Below, one piece after another: positions 43,841 through 52,678 of a stretch of DNA of 64,000 nt. The position numbers were made by a program, and so were the translations under genes. The notes below the pieces were generated by a model. It was not told where the DNA came from. It ran no database searches and was given only the letters and a program-made list of their open reading frames with translations. Numbering within the stretch: position 1 is the stretch's first letter; each line of letters begins with the position of its first letter. Source of the stretch: Clostridia bacterium (GTDB lineage: Bacteria; Bacillota; Clostridia; Christensenellales; CAG-314); assembly GCA_028703495.1 (NCBI GenBank), contig JAQVMT010000006.1, positions 38,752 through 102,751 on the forward strand, in the 5' to 3' direction.

Positions 43841-45075
43841 GAAATAATTCTTTTTACCCTGTCTTTGAGAGACGTGCCGCGCAAATTGACAACTCCGTAT
43901 TCGGTTACAAGGAAATGGAGATCGTTTCTTAATAGGGTCACTGCCGCACCCTGTTTAAGCTGCGCTACAATCTTGCTGACCTCGTGCTTTTCGCCCGTCG
44001 CCTTGTCCCTGACCATAGCGGTCGAATAAAGCGCTATAAAGGATTTACCGTTCTTGCTCTTTTGCGCACCGGTCGCCGTGTCGATTTGTCCGCCGCTTCC
44101 GCTAAACTGCATCGAGCCTAAGCTCTCCGAACAGCATTGACCGGTTAAATCCACCTCCAAAGTGGTATTAATGGAAATTTGGTTGTCGTTTTTCATAATT
44201 ACCGCGGGATCGTTGACCCAACCGCCGTCCATAATGGCGCACGCGGGGTTGTCGTCCAAGTAATCGTACAGCTCACGCGTACCGATTGCGAACGCGCCTA
44301 CCATTTTACCATTGAGGAGAGTTTTCTTACTGCCGTTAATAACGCCTGCCTTTGCCAGCTGCGCCATACCCGTAGTAAGCATTTCGGTGTGGATACCCAA
44401 ATTCTTTTTTCCGTAGAGCGAAGCGCAAACCGCGTTGGGGATTCCGCCGATACCCAGCTGTAAGCAATCGCCGTCCTCGATGTATTCTGCAATCAGCTTT
44501 CCAATCGCCAAATCCTTTTCAGAAGGAGCGACGTCGGGTATTTCGGGGATATCGTAGTCGGCGTTTATAAAGAAATCGACCTCGCTTTCGTGCATTTGAA
44601 CGTCACCGAACGTGCGCGGCAGCTTAGGGTTAACCTCCAAAATTATATAGTCGCAATCCGCCATCATGCGTTTTTCGTAGGTGTTGGAAAGCGAAAGCGA
44701 TATGAATCCGTGCTTGTCGGGCGGTGTGCAGTTTCCCAAGAAAATATTTGTCCTCACAAAGTCCAGCCTTTTGACCGCGGCGAGGTGAAGGTGGTTGGGA
44801 ATATACGAGATATTGCCGTGCGCGTGAGCCTTTCTCATTGCAGGCGAATAGAACCAACCATCTAAATTGAACGACTCCTTATAGGCTTCATTCGTGAAAA
44901 ACTCATAATCACCCATAGGCAGACAGTTTGTAACAGTTACGTTTTTGACTCTGTCTGCAATCTTATGCAGATTGCTCAAAAACAGCTTTCCCTCGGCGCA
45001 ACCCAAACCGGTTACGATCATATCGTTTGTTTTTACAAGACTCAAAGCCTCTTCGACAGTAATGTATTTTGCCAT
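43774..45075 (-). CDS. Acyl-CoA transferase of the acetyl-CoA hydrolase/4-hydroxybutyrate CoA-transferase family
   Basis: The protein has 433 residues, the usual length. It moves CoA between an acyl-CoA, often acetyl-CoA, and a carboxylic acid through a glutamyl-CoA intermediate. The signatures are VTGLGCAEG, the catalytic Glu in NLGIHTEML (near residue 230), LGIGGIPNAV, the QFSGSGGQIDTATGA oxyanion loop, and TEYGVVNLRGTSLKDRV with ISIAHPQYRE. 4-Hydroxybutyrate or butyrate are common partners of close relatives, but specificity is not visible. The ATG has AAAGGAG upstream. It stands between the substrate-binding protein gene and two hydrolases. Its 3' end is repeated twice downstream. Confidence 0.9.
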   Translation of the reverse strand: MAKYITVEEALSLVKTNDMIVTGLGCAEGKLFLSNLHKIADRVKNVTVTNCLPMGDYEFFTNEAYKESFNLDGWFYSPAMRKAHAHGNISYIPNHLHLAAVKRLDFVRTNIFLGNCTPPDKHGFISLSLSNTYEKRMMADCDYIILEVNPKLPRTFGDVQMHESEVDFFINADYDIPEIPDVAPSEKDLAIGKLIAEYIEDGDCLQLGIGGIPNAVCASLYGKKNLGIHTEMLTTGMAQLAKAGVINGSKKTLLNGKMVGAFAIGTRELYDYLDDNPACAIMDGGWVNDPAVIMKNDNQISINTTLEVDLTGQCCSESLGSMQFSGSGGQIDTATGAQKSKNGKSFIALYSTAMVRDKATGEKHEVSKIVAQLKQGAAVTLLRNDLHFLVTEYGVVNLRGTSLKDRVKRIISIAHPQYREQLEKEAYELGIVR

Positions 45076-45258
45076 TTCTAACTCCTTTTGAATTGAATTT
45101 TGCGCGTCGACTACTCGACGACGAATATTTACCCTTCGTTGTTAAGTCGATATGCAAGCATAATCATCACGCTCGACTCTCCCGAGCCGATGCTTTTTAT
45201 TCGCTTTATTAAGTCGGCATCGCGCATTTGCGAATACTACTTATGCAGCGGTTGTTTT

Positions 45259-45322
45259 CAGCCGTCGCATAAACAGTATCGAAACCTAAACTATTTTTTA
45301 CAGCCGTTGCATTAATAGTACC
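45259..45322. repeat. Two short degenerate copies, 42-bp period
   Basis: cagccgtcgcataaacagta (45259-45278) recurs as cagccgttgcattaatagta (45301-45320). The second copy overlaps the candidate promoter of the CoA transferase. The rest of the 45076-45470 gap shows no gene. Confidence 0.7.
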
Positions 45323-45343
45323 ACATCATCGACCGAATAACAA
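45315..45343 (-). promoter_or_regulatory. Candidate promoter of the CoA-transferase gene
   Basis: On the minus strand TTGTTA (45338-45343), 17-bp spacer, TACTAT (45315-45320). Four of six matches in each box; tentative. Confidence 0.45.
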
Positions 45344-45470
45344 GTATTTGGACAATTAATCGAAAAATCAACATTTCCTATTAATAAATAAACGATTTGA
45401 TACCCTTAAATAGAACAATCGATTTCTTTATGTCGCACTATGTGTTGAATACATATACCAAGGTATAATC

Positions 45471-45499
45471 TAATCGGAGGGGAAAATCCCCTCCGATTA
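45471..45499. terminator. GC-rich hairpin after the substrate-binding protein gene
   Basis: TAATCGGAGGGG and CCCCTCCGATTA form a perfect 12-bp stem with loop AAAAT. There is no T-run directly after it on either strand. It separates the liv genes from the CoA transferase and may cause partial termination or protect the mRNA end. Confidence 0.8.
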
Positions 45500-45533
45500 G
45501 GAAAACAGCCTGTCGGTTGCTTTCTTGTATTTC

Positions 45534-46934
45534 TTATTTTTTATAACCTGCTTCGATATCGGCAAGACCCGTTATTTGACGGTAAACCTCTCCCACAGCG
45601 TAGTTTGCCACCGTATACTTGCTCACAGCCAAAGCGTCGATACCGATTCTTTGTCCGTTGGCGTAGTCAACCGATGTTCCCATCAAAACGTCGATGGGGC
45701 TTGTTTCCATAGCGTCGATGTAAGACTTCCAAGAAAGAACTTTTCCGTCGACTCTTTCAAGTCCTTGCGTGAATGCGTAACCCGCAACCGCGCCCGCCAT
45801 AGCGTAGCTGTTGAGGAAGTAGGCGCTTACGCCTTCCGATGCCCATTCGTATCCGTTGAACCAGTAAGAAATATACGTGCCATATGCCGTATCATCTTTC
45901 GTCAAAAGTGTGTTGCCCATGTGTTTGTCGTATTTGGTCATTACTTCACAGTAATTCATGAAATCTGCCCAACCCTTAGTCTCCGAAGGAGCCGAACCCG
46001 TTACGAGCCATGCGCCTGCGTAAATTTCTCTGGTCGCCGTAATAACGCCGCTTTTTAACAAGCCGCTCATCGTATTATAGTTTGCAGAAACATAAGACGT
46101 CAAAATGTCGACATTGTCATAGTTGCTTGTAACGAACTGGTTTGCAATGTTAATGAACGGAGCTTGGTTGGCGGCGATAATTACAACGTCGCAACCTTTT
46201 GCCTTCAAGCCTTCCACCGCTGCCGAGAAGTCCGTAGCCGAAACGTCAACGTCATAGTAGAAAATGTTTGTGTTTACAACAAGTCCCAAAGCTGTGGCTT
46301 CTTCCATAACACCCGCTTTGATGCTTCCGCCGGCTTCATCGGTAGTCGCGATAACGCCGATCTTTTTTCCGCCCAATCCTAAATTGCCTTCTGCAGTAGA
46401 TACGGCAGTAGCCAACATAGAACGTCCCTCGGTGTTGTAAATGGGTTGAATGGTCATTACGTTGCGCTCTGTCTTATACAATTGAGGCACGCCGCAAACG
46501 CCGTAAACCATAGGAATTCCCTTTGCTTCGATGTAATCTACCGTAGCCGCAACTGTGTTGGATCCAAAATGTCCCACAAGTGCGAATACTTCGTCATCCT
46601 CTACCAATTTCTCGGTATAGGTTGTGCCGTTTGCAGCATCAAATCCATCGTCATAGTGCAAGAATTCAATGGTGTACTGATTGCCTTCCGCGTCGTGATA
46701 TCCACCCTCAACTTCGGTGTAATACCATAGGAAAGCCTTAAGTCCCTCATTGAACGGCACACCGACCGACGCAAATGCTCCCGTCGTAGCGGCTGTGTTT
46801 CCCACATAAATAATGTGATTCTCAGTGTCAACTCCTTGAGCTGCCTTTTCCGTTACGGGCGTACAACCTGCAAACGCAATTACAAGTAAGACAGCCATAA
46901 CAAGAGTCGCTATTAATCTAATAGCTTTTTTCAT
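45534..46934 (-). CDS. ABC transporter substrate-binding lipoprotein, LivJ type
   Basis: The protein has 466 residues. The signal peptide ends in the lipobox IAFAGCTP, so it should be membrane-tethered outside. The periplasmic-binding type I fold of the branched-chain amino acid group is visible in YVGNTAATTGAFASVGVPFNEGLK, VFALVGHFGSNTVAATVDYIEA, KIGVIATTDEAGGS and DVVIIAANQAPFINIANQF. Members bind leucine-type amino acids but also urea, amides and aromatic or aliphatic acids. It follows livF by 218 bp in the same direction. The ATG has GGAGGTATAAACT upstream, a strong site suited to the high level of binding protein usually needed. Confidence 0.92.
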   Translation of the reverse strand: MKKAIRLIATLVMAVLLVIAFAGCTPVTEKAAQGVDTENHIIYVGNTAATTGAFASVGVPFNEGLKAFLWYYTEVEGGYHDAEGNQYTIEFLHYDDGFDAANGTTYTEKLVEDDEVFALVGHFGSNTVAATVDYIEAKGIPMVYGVCGVPQLYKTERNVMTIQPIYNTEGRSMLATAVSTAEGNLGLGGKKIGVIATTDEAGGSIKAGVMEEATALGLVVNTNIFYYDVDVSATDFSAAVEGLKAKGCDVVIIAANQAPFINIANQFVTSNYDNVDILTSYVSANYNTMSGLLKSGVITATREIYAGAWLVTGSAPSETKGWADFMNYCEVMTKYDKHMGNTLLTKDDTAYGTYISYWFNGYEWASEGVSAYFLNSYAMAGAVAGYAFTQGLERVDGKVLSWKSYIDAMETSPIDVLMGTSVDYANGQRIGIDALAVSKYTVANYAVGEVYRQITGLADIEAGYKK

Positions 46935-47152
46935 AGTTTATACCTCCAAAAATAGTTTTCTTTATATAAAGCATTCCGCATTATATTTCTTAATCCGAAC
47001 GATGTTTTTAGTTTTTGCGTTTAATTACGCCAAATTCCCACATTGATTGCGTAACCTGTTAAGCTGTTTATCTGAATTAATGCCTTTTTCGGCAAGTTGG
47101 TCAACAGCTTTCATAAGTCCATATCGCAGAAAATGATAAATTCCATAAACAA

Positions 47153-47881
47153 TTATTTGTCCGTTTTCTTGCCTCCTAGGTAAGCCTCGACCAAACGCTC
47201 GTCATGAATCAAATCCGAAGCTTTTCCCTGCATGCTTATGACGCCCAACTCTAAAACGTAGGCATAATCGGCAATCTTCAAGGTTTGTAGGGCGTTTTGC
47301 TCTACAATAAGAATAGTCGTTCCTTCCTGCTTAATTTGAGTAAGTGTTTGGAAAATATCCTTTATTATCAGCGGCGCAAGTCCCAACGACGGCTCGTCAA
47401 GAAGTAACACCTTCGGGCTTCCCATCAACGCTCTTCCGATAGCGAGCATTTGCTGTTCTCCACCCGACAGAGTATTCGCTTGTTGTTTCTTCCTTTCACT
47501 CAATATCGGAAAAAGAGTGTAAACCCTCTCGAAGTTCTTTGCCGTTTGTTCTTTCTTGCTGTTATATGCTCCGACTTTTAAATTGTCTTCAACGGTCAAA
47601 CCGTTGAGAATGAGTCTGCCCTCGGGCGATTGCATAATGCCTGCCTTTGCAATCTTAAAGGAATGCTTTTTGGCAATATTGACACCGTTTAACAAGATTT
47701 GTCCCGACTTCGGTTTGATTATTCCCGAAATTGTTCTTAGGGTAGTGGTTTTTCCCGCTCCGTTAGCACCCAACAATGCGACTATGCTCCCCTGCGGAAC
47801 ATCGATATTAACACCTTTTAGTGCGGTTATCGGACCGTAGCTGACAACCAAGTCTTTTACCTGAAGAATAAAATCACTCAT
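47153..47881 (-). CDS. livF: Branched-chain-type ABC transporter ATPase LivF
   Basis: The protein has 242 residues. It has Walker A LLGANGAGKTTTLRT, the signature TLSGGEQQMLAIGRAL, Walker B VLLLDEPSLGLAPLI, and the LivF hallmark ILIVEQNALQTLKIADYAYVL with a C-terminal AYLGG. The start overlaps the livG stop by four bases (ATGA type), so translation is probably coupled. It forms the ATPase pair with LivG on the cytoplasmic face. Confidence 0.95.
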   Translation of the reverse strand: MSDFILQVKDLVVSYGPITALKGVNIDVPQGSIVALLGANGAGKTTTLRTISGIIKPKSGQILLNGVNIAKKHSFKIAKAGIMQSPEGRLILNGLTVEDNLKVGAYNSKKEQTAKNFERVYTLFPILSERKKQQANTLSGGEQQMLAIGRALMGSPKVLLLDEPSLGLAPLIIKDIFQTLTQIKQEGTTILIVEQNALQTLKIADYAYVLELGVISMQGKASDLIHDERLVEAYLGGKKTDK

Positions 47882-49356
47882 GCCGATTCCTCCTTCTCAT
47901 ACTCGTCCTCCGCGACGCCCAAGTAAGCTTCTTGTACAAGCTTGTTTGACTGAATGTCGTCGGGAGTGCCGTAAGCCAACAACCTTCCGAAAGAAATGGC
48001 GCAGATATTGTCGCAAATGTCCATAACCAAGCTCATATCGTGTTCGACAAGCAGAATGGCGCAATCGTATTCGTCCCTTATCTTGCGGATTAGCTTTGCA
48101 AGCTCGGCGGTTTCGGTATCGTTAAGACCTGCGGCGGGCTCATCCATAATTATCAGTTGAGGATCGCACATCAGTGTCCTTGCAATCTCAATCTTTTTCA
48201 AGACGCCGTATGGCAAACCGAAAGCAATCATATCCTTGTACTGCATAAGTCCCATAAACTGCAACACCTTCAATGCCTTGTTGCGTATAACGCTCTCCTC
48301 GATTTTCAAAATCGGGAAATGGAACATCTGCTCGAATAGATTAGCCGAAAATTGTCGGGTTGCGGCAATCATTAGGTTTTCCATTACGGTACACTCACGA
48401 ATTACCTCGACATTTTGAAAGGTTCTTGCGATTCCCTGTACGACAATGTCGTGTACGGCAAAATTGTTCAAGTGTATCAGAGTGTCGGCTTTGGTACGGA
48501 AAACGATGTTTCCCATTGTACACTTGTAAAACTGCGTAATACAGTTGAAAACCGTGGTTTTCCCCGCTCCGTTGGGACCGATAAGACCGAAAATTTCGTT
48601 CTTGTGGCACTTAAAGCTCAACTCGCTTACGGCTTTCAATCCGCCGAAATGCATGGATAGGTTTTCGACACTCAAAACAACGTCATCGTCCACCAAATGC
48701 TCGTTATCGACGACAACTTCCTTTAACTTCTCCTGCGCCTTGCGAGTCTTATCCGACCAACGCTCGATTCGTTTTTTTGTTTTCTTCTCGAAGCTCTCGA
48801 TTTTTCTGTCATAAATCGAATTGATTTTATTCTTATAAGCGTCCAAGGCTTCCGCTCTTTGTCTGGACTCCTTCTCGTAAAGCACTTTAGCACTCGGTTG
48901 GTCGATGGTAGTAAGCTTGGCTTCCGCGCTCATTGTTCTCTCGTCCGCGTAACGCTCCAATTCGGCGTTGAGCGACTGCTCGTAACGCGCAAGCTCATCT
49001 AACATCGGTTGAGCATTGTACGCGGCATCCTTGCGTTGCTCCTTGGCGATAAGGCGTTTGGTCTTTTCCCTCTTCGCGCGATATTTCAACCGCAACTCGA
49101 CCTTTTTGTCCTCGACAGCCTTTTGGTTCAGCCGATTAAGCATAGACGCGGGATCGTTGGCTTCCAGCTCGGCTTGGGCGTATTTTCTGCCCAACTCGGC
49201 TTCCCTTTGCGCGATCGCCTGTCTGCGTTTTTCGTTTAATACAATGCTATGCTCCGTCAAATAGTTGTTATAGCAGGAATAACGGTTATTGCATCTATTT
49301 AAGCGTTCGGTCCGTCTTGCGTACTTTTTTACCTTAAGCTCATTCTTCTGTGCCAT
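47878..49356 (-). CDS. livG: LivG-type ABC ATPase with a ~225-residue charged N-terminal extension
   Basis: The protein has 492 residues, about twice the normal LivG length. The ATPase domain starts near 226: VVLSVENLSMHFGGLKAV, Walker A GPNGAGKTT (260-268), ARTFQNVEVIRECTVMEN, a modified signature LPYGVLKKIEIARTL (LSYGQQRRLEIARAL in relatives), Walker B LIIMDEPAAGLN, and CAILLVEHDMSLVM. Residues 1-225 are rich in Lys, Arg, Glu and Ala (for example EKRRQAIAQREAELGRKYA) and look like long coiled coils. The frame is continuous, and the ATG at 49356 has GAGGAGG upstream inside livM (17-bp overlap), so the extension is probably made. Its role is unknown; scaffolding or tethering is possible. Confidence 0.9.
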   Translation of the reverse strand: MAQKNELKVKKYARRTERLNRCNNRYSCYNNYLTEHSIVLNEKRRQAIAQREAELGRKYAQAELEANDPASMLNRLNQKAVEDKKVELRLKYRAKREKTKRLIAKEQRKDAAYNAQPMLDELARYEQSLNAELERYADERTMSAEAKLTTIDQPSAKVLYEKESRQRAEALDAYKNKINSIYDRKIESFEKKTKKRIERWSDKTRKAQEKLKEVVVDNEHLVDDDVVLSVENLSMHFGGLKAVSELSFKCHKNEIFGLIGPNGAGKTTVFNCITQFYKCTMGNIVFRTKADTLIHLNNFAVHDIVVQGIARTFQNVEVIRECTVMENLMIAATRQFSANLFEQMFHFPILKIEESVIRNKALKVLQFMGLMQYKDMIAFGLPYGVLKKIEIARTLMCDPQLIIMDEPAAGLNDTETAELAKLIRKIRDEYDCAILLVEHDMSLVMDICDNICAISFGRLLAYGTPDDIQSNKLVQEAYLGVAEDEYEKEESA

Positions 49357-50452
49357 ACTTCCGAAGCCTCCTCTTATACCTTGACATCTTCAGCTTGTAT
49401 ACGGCGGTCTTCGCAAGCTGGGAAAGTCCTCCCGGGAAGAACATTACGACAACAATTATCAACACTCCGACAAACAGAGTAATGAAGTCGGGATTGTTGT
49501 TGAAAAACTTAATGTTTTGCAAAAACAGCTTGTCTATTCCGTATATGATGAAAACGCCCACTATGGTTCCCCAAATGGATTTTGCACCTCCGATTATTAC
49601 CGCGCCCAAAATGTTCAACGAGGTTGCAAGCTTGAGCAATGCAGATTCGGATGGTGTGAGCGAGCGGAAGTACATCATATACATAACTCCGCCGATTGCA
49701 GCGTAGCAGGTTGAAAGCACGAATGCAAGCAGTCTGTACTTCATCAATGAAATGCCGTAAGCCTGAGCGGCGGGAGTGCTGTTTTTCATGGCAAGCATAG
49801 CCCTGCCTGTCGGACTGTTTATCAGGTTAGTCGTTATCCATATCAGCACGGTAAACACAACAACAATCAAGTAGAACACAACCGATTTAGGAATGGATTG
49901 ACCGAATAAATGCACGTTGTAAAAGCCTATACTAAGTGATGCCTTGATAGCCTGCAAGGCATTCCTCAATATCTCTGACAGTCCCAAGGTTATGATCGCA
50001 AGGTAAATGCCCTCGATTCTCAAGGATACAAAACCTACCGCGATACCCAATATAATGGAAATTGCCAACGTCATCAAAAGACAAACGATGTAGGGCATTC
50101 CCCATTGCTCGAAGCAAAAGAAGGCGGTATATGCACCGACTCCGATAAAGCCTGCCGTTCCCAAGGACGCCAGTCCCGAATATCCCAAAAGCAAACAAAA
50201 ACCGATAGCGACCATCGAATATATTACCGTTGTTCCCAATGTCGTCAAGGCGTTGGAAGAAATGGAAATAATCTGATAGTATTCACCTAGGTAATTGAGA
50301 AACTGAAGTACAACCAAAATCAGCGCAAGCACAACAAAGGAAAACATAGGGTTCCTTGCCATCGACTTTACACGTCTTTTCGCCGCGCACTCTATTGTTT
50401 GAGGATAATTCAAATTCTTATACTCACTTATATAATTAAAATTATTCTCCAT
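49340..50452 (-). CDS. livM: Branched-chain-type ABC transporter permease LivM
   Basis: The protein has 370 residues. After an N-terminal cytosolic stretch of ~45 residues come about nine membrane helices (for example FVVLALILVVLQFL, YSMVAIGFCLLLGYSGL, LISLGTAGF-like SLGTAGFIGVGAYTAFF). The LivM-type loop GIYLAIITLGLSEILRN and a C-terminal FFPGGLSQL are present. It pairs with LivH to form the channel. The start is one base after the livH stop; the end overlaps livG by 17 bp. Confidence 0.93.
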   Translation of the reverse strand: MENNFNYISEYKNLNYPQTIECAAKRRVKSMARNPMFSFVVLALILVVLQFLNYLGEYYQIISISSNALTTLGTTVIYSMVAIGFCLLLGYSGLASLGTAGFIGVGAYTAFFCFEQWGMPYIVCLLMTLAISIILGIAVGFVSLRIEGIYLAIITLGLSEILRNALQAIKASLSIGFYNVHLFGQSIPKSVVFYLIVVVFTVLIWITTNLINSPTGRAMLAMKNSTPAAQAYGISLMKYRLLAFVLSTCYAAIGGVMYMMYFRSLTPSESALLKLATSLNILGAVIIGGAKSIWGTIVGVFIIYGIDKLFLQNIKFFNNNPDFITLFVGVLIIVVVMFFPGGLSQLAKTAVYKLKMSRYKRRLRKYGTEE

Positions 50453-50453
50453 A

Positions 50454-51365
50454 CTACACCTTCTTTATGGCTTTGGGCCCGAACAAGCCTTGCGGCTTCC
50501 AAAGCACGAACAACAGCAAAATAACATAGACAATTACCTCTTTCCACGTCGATAAGGAGGGAACCAAGATACATACGAATCCGACAATACCCGAAATAGC
50601 CGAAATAATTACAGCCGCAAGTACCGGACCGTAGAAGGTTGCAAAGCCTCCTAAAATACCCGCCAGAAAGGCGTTAACCTGAACGGTCGTCAAAAACAAG
50701 CTGGAGTTCATTTGAACGAAGCCCGCATACATCGTGGCGGCGACCGCTCCGACTGCGCCCGCAATAGCCCAGGATACTGCGGTAATTACTCTTGTATTGA
50801 CACCCAACATTCCCGCAACATACTCGTTCGAGGCGGTCGAGCGGACACCCAATCCCCATTTCGAGAAGTACAGCATCAAAAACACAACCGCGACAATAAC
50901 AATCGTTATACCCAAATACAGCAACGTATTGTACTGTATCGCAACGTCGTTAAACAGCACAAGTCGCAATTCGCGATTAATCATTGGTATCAGCTGCACC
51001 GATTCGCGATTCGCCGTACGGAAAACCATGGGTACAATTCCCACAATAATGGAAACCATTCCCATTGTAATAATCTGCTTTCCTATGGCGTTTACGTTCC
51101 TTCCGTTGCGGAAAATGGCAACGTCGATGAAAACACCGATTGCCGTTCCGACAACAATTCCGATGAGCAATCCTACGTAAATCGGAATGTTGTTGTAGTA
51201 CATTAACTCCATAGTGACGTACGCACCCACCGCCGAAATAACGCCCTGCGCAAAGTTCGTGGTGTACGACGTCTTAAATATGAGTGTTATCGCCAATGTC
51301 GCCAACACAGTCACCGTCATCGATGGTAACGTGCCCAGCATTGTGCCTACGAAGCTGTCAAACAT
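50454..51365 (-). CDS. livH: Branched-chain-type ABC transporter permease LivH
   Basis: The protein has 303 residues with about eight membrane helices. LivH signatures are TTNFAQGVISAVGAYVTME near the N-terminus, VNAFLAGILGGFATFYGPVL and a C-terminal LWKPQGLFGPK. It lies 3 bp after the KAS III-like gene, so it is part of that transcript. GGGGT upstream overlaps the end of the previous gene. Confidence 0.93.
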   Translation of the reverse strand: MFDSFVGTMLGTLPSMTVTVLATLAITLIFKTSYTTNFAQGVISAVGAYVTMELMYYNNIPIYVGLLIGIVVGTAIGVFIDVAIFRNGRNVNAIGKQIITMGMVSIIVGIVPMVFRTANRESVQLIPMINRELRLVLFNDVAIQYNTLLYLGITIVIVAVVFLMLYFSKWGLGVRSTASNEYVAGMLGVNTRVITAVSWAIAGAVGAVAATMYAGFVQMNSSLFLTTVQVNAFLAGILGGFATFYGPVLAAVIISAISGIVGFVCILVPSLSTWKEVIVYVILLLFVLWKPQGLFGPKAIKKV

Positions 51366-51368
51366 ATT

Positions 51369-52388
51369 TTAACCCCATTTGATTATATTAGCCGACCAAA
51401 CATAGCCGATTCCGGCAGCAATCATGCAAACCACGCTGCCGTCTTTTACCATACCTCTCTTTAACGCCAATTCCAAAGACAATATTTGGTCGATCTGTCC
51501 TACGTGACCGTATTCCTCCAAATATATGCTTTGATCCTCTCTCAAGCCCAAATCGCGAAGCATTCCCAAATGTCCGCTTCTTTTCATGTGCAAAACATCG
51601 AGGTAATCGATGTCCGCTCTTGTCATGTTGGCTTGACGAAGGCTCTCATCGATGCAGAAAAACCAGTTGGGCATACTCACTTCGTTAAGCCTGTCCTTCA
51701 TCGCCTGCGGCTGCATAAGTCTAAGCGATTTTCTGCCTTCTTCAAGGTTGTCGGGCGTAAAGGGATTTGCCTGTCCGCCGATCTCCACGCCGGCTGTCCT
51801 CGATAACGATCCGTCGGACATTATCTTACTGCCCAACAATAAGTTTTTACCGTAATTCTTCTTTAGAATAATGGCTCCGCCGCCTGCCGACAAATTGTAC
51901 ATCATGGACATATTTTTATCGGTGTAATCCACAAAGTCGCCGTTTCTGTAACCGCCGACAACCATAATCGTATCGATGTCATCATCGGCAATCAACATAT
52001 CCTTGGCAATCTTCATCGCAGATACACAGGTGCAGCACCTGTTCTGTACATCGATTCCCCAAGCCTTGGTCGCACCAATGGCATGCTGAATGTAACAAGC
52101 CGAGGTTGTCAAGGGATACTCCTTCCACTCCTCTCCGATACACAAAATTACATCGATGTCCAAAGCATCCATTTTGCAGTTTTCCAAACAAGCCTTCGCC
52201 GCCTTGGCTCCCATTTCCTGCGTGCCGTCGTTCGGTCCCGGTATATACTTTTGCCTTATTCCAAGCTTGTTAATAACCGCATCTTCTGTCCAAACGCCCT
52301 TAGTGGCTTCGGATATTTCCTTCGCCGTCATAATCTTTTCGGGAAGGTATGTTCCCATTCCCACTATTCCGACATTTACTTTTTCCAT
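51369..52388 (-). CDS. Beta-ketoacyl-ACP synthase III-like condensing enzyme
   Basis: The protein has 339 residues from the ATG at 52388; GGAGGTT lies 12 bases upstream. The thiolase fold of the KAS III group is visible: GIVGMGTYLPEKIM, KLGIRQKYI, a cysteine cluster RCCTC (117-121) at the nucleophile position, LDVLHMKRSGHLGM with the histidine, and the end AAGIGYVWSANIIKW. Where FabH has catalytic Asn in YGNTSAAS, this protein has EYGHVGQIDQ, so the triad is altered. It may therefore condense or transfer acyl groups on CoA rather than start fatty-acid synthesis. Its place with fabG, a CoA transferase and an uptake system supports a role in a dedicated acyl-CoA pathway. Confidence 0.85.
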   Translation of the reverse strand: MEKVNVGIVGMGTYLPEKIMTAKEISEATKGVWTEDAVINKLGIRQKYIPGPNDGTQEMGAKAAKACLENCKMDALDIDVILCIGEEWKEYPLTTSACYIQHAIGATKAWGIDVQNRCCTCVSAMKIAKDMLIADDDIDTIMVVGGYRNGDFVDYTDKNMSMMYNLSAGGGAIILKKNYGKNLLLGSKIMSDGSLSRTAGVEIGGQANPFTPDNLEEGRKSLRLMQPQAMKDRLNEVSMPNWFFCIDESLRQANMTRADIDYLDVLHMKRSGHLGMLRDLGLREDQSIYLEEYGHVGQIDQILSLELALKRGMVKDGSVVCMIAAGIGYVWSANIIKWG

Positions 52389-52471
52389 AATTAGTTGTAA
52401 CCTCCAAAAATAATACTCGCGCTGCACGGCAACCGACGTTTACGCCGATGTCAATACAAGAAAGCGCGCCG

Positions 52472-52526
52472 ATTTATCTCGGTAAGCAAGGCTCCCACAC
52501 GCTCGCTTACCGAATCATCGATAAAT
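52472..52526. terminator. Extended hairpin between fabG and the KAS III-like gene
   Basis: ATTTATC (52472-52478) with GATAAAT (52520-52526) and GGTAAGC (52481-52487) with GCTTACC (52505-52511) form a bulged stem-loop. No clear T-run follows. It may set unequal expression of fabG and the genes after it. Confidence 0.6.
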
Positions 52527-52618
52527 TTAATTCCTATTAAGAAAGCTCTATTCTGCTTAAATTCCTGTTGATAGGATTCTGTATCGCTTCCATATTATGC
52601 CGTATACCGAAGAAGAAA

Positions 52619-52678
52619 TGCTCTAAAGCTTCCCCCGCCGTTTTGACATACGAGCTTTATAGCCTCATTCCGCCGTTT
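52619..52678 (-). repeat. Possible degenerate copy of the fabG 3' end
   Basis: On the plus strand gagctttatagcctcattcc then gccgttt (fabG end, to 52678) resembles tgctctaaagcttcccccgccgtttt (52619-52644), about 34 bp away. The match is partial. Confidence 0.4.
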
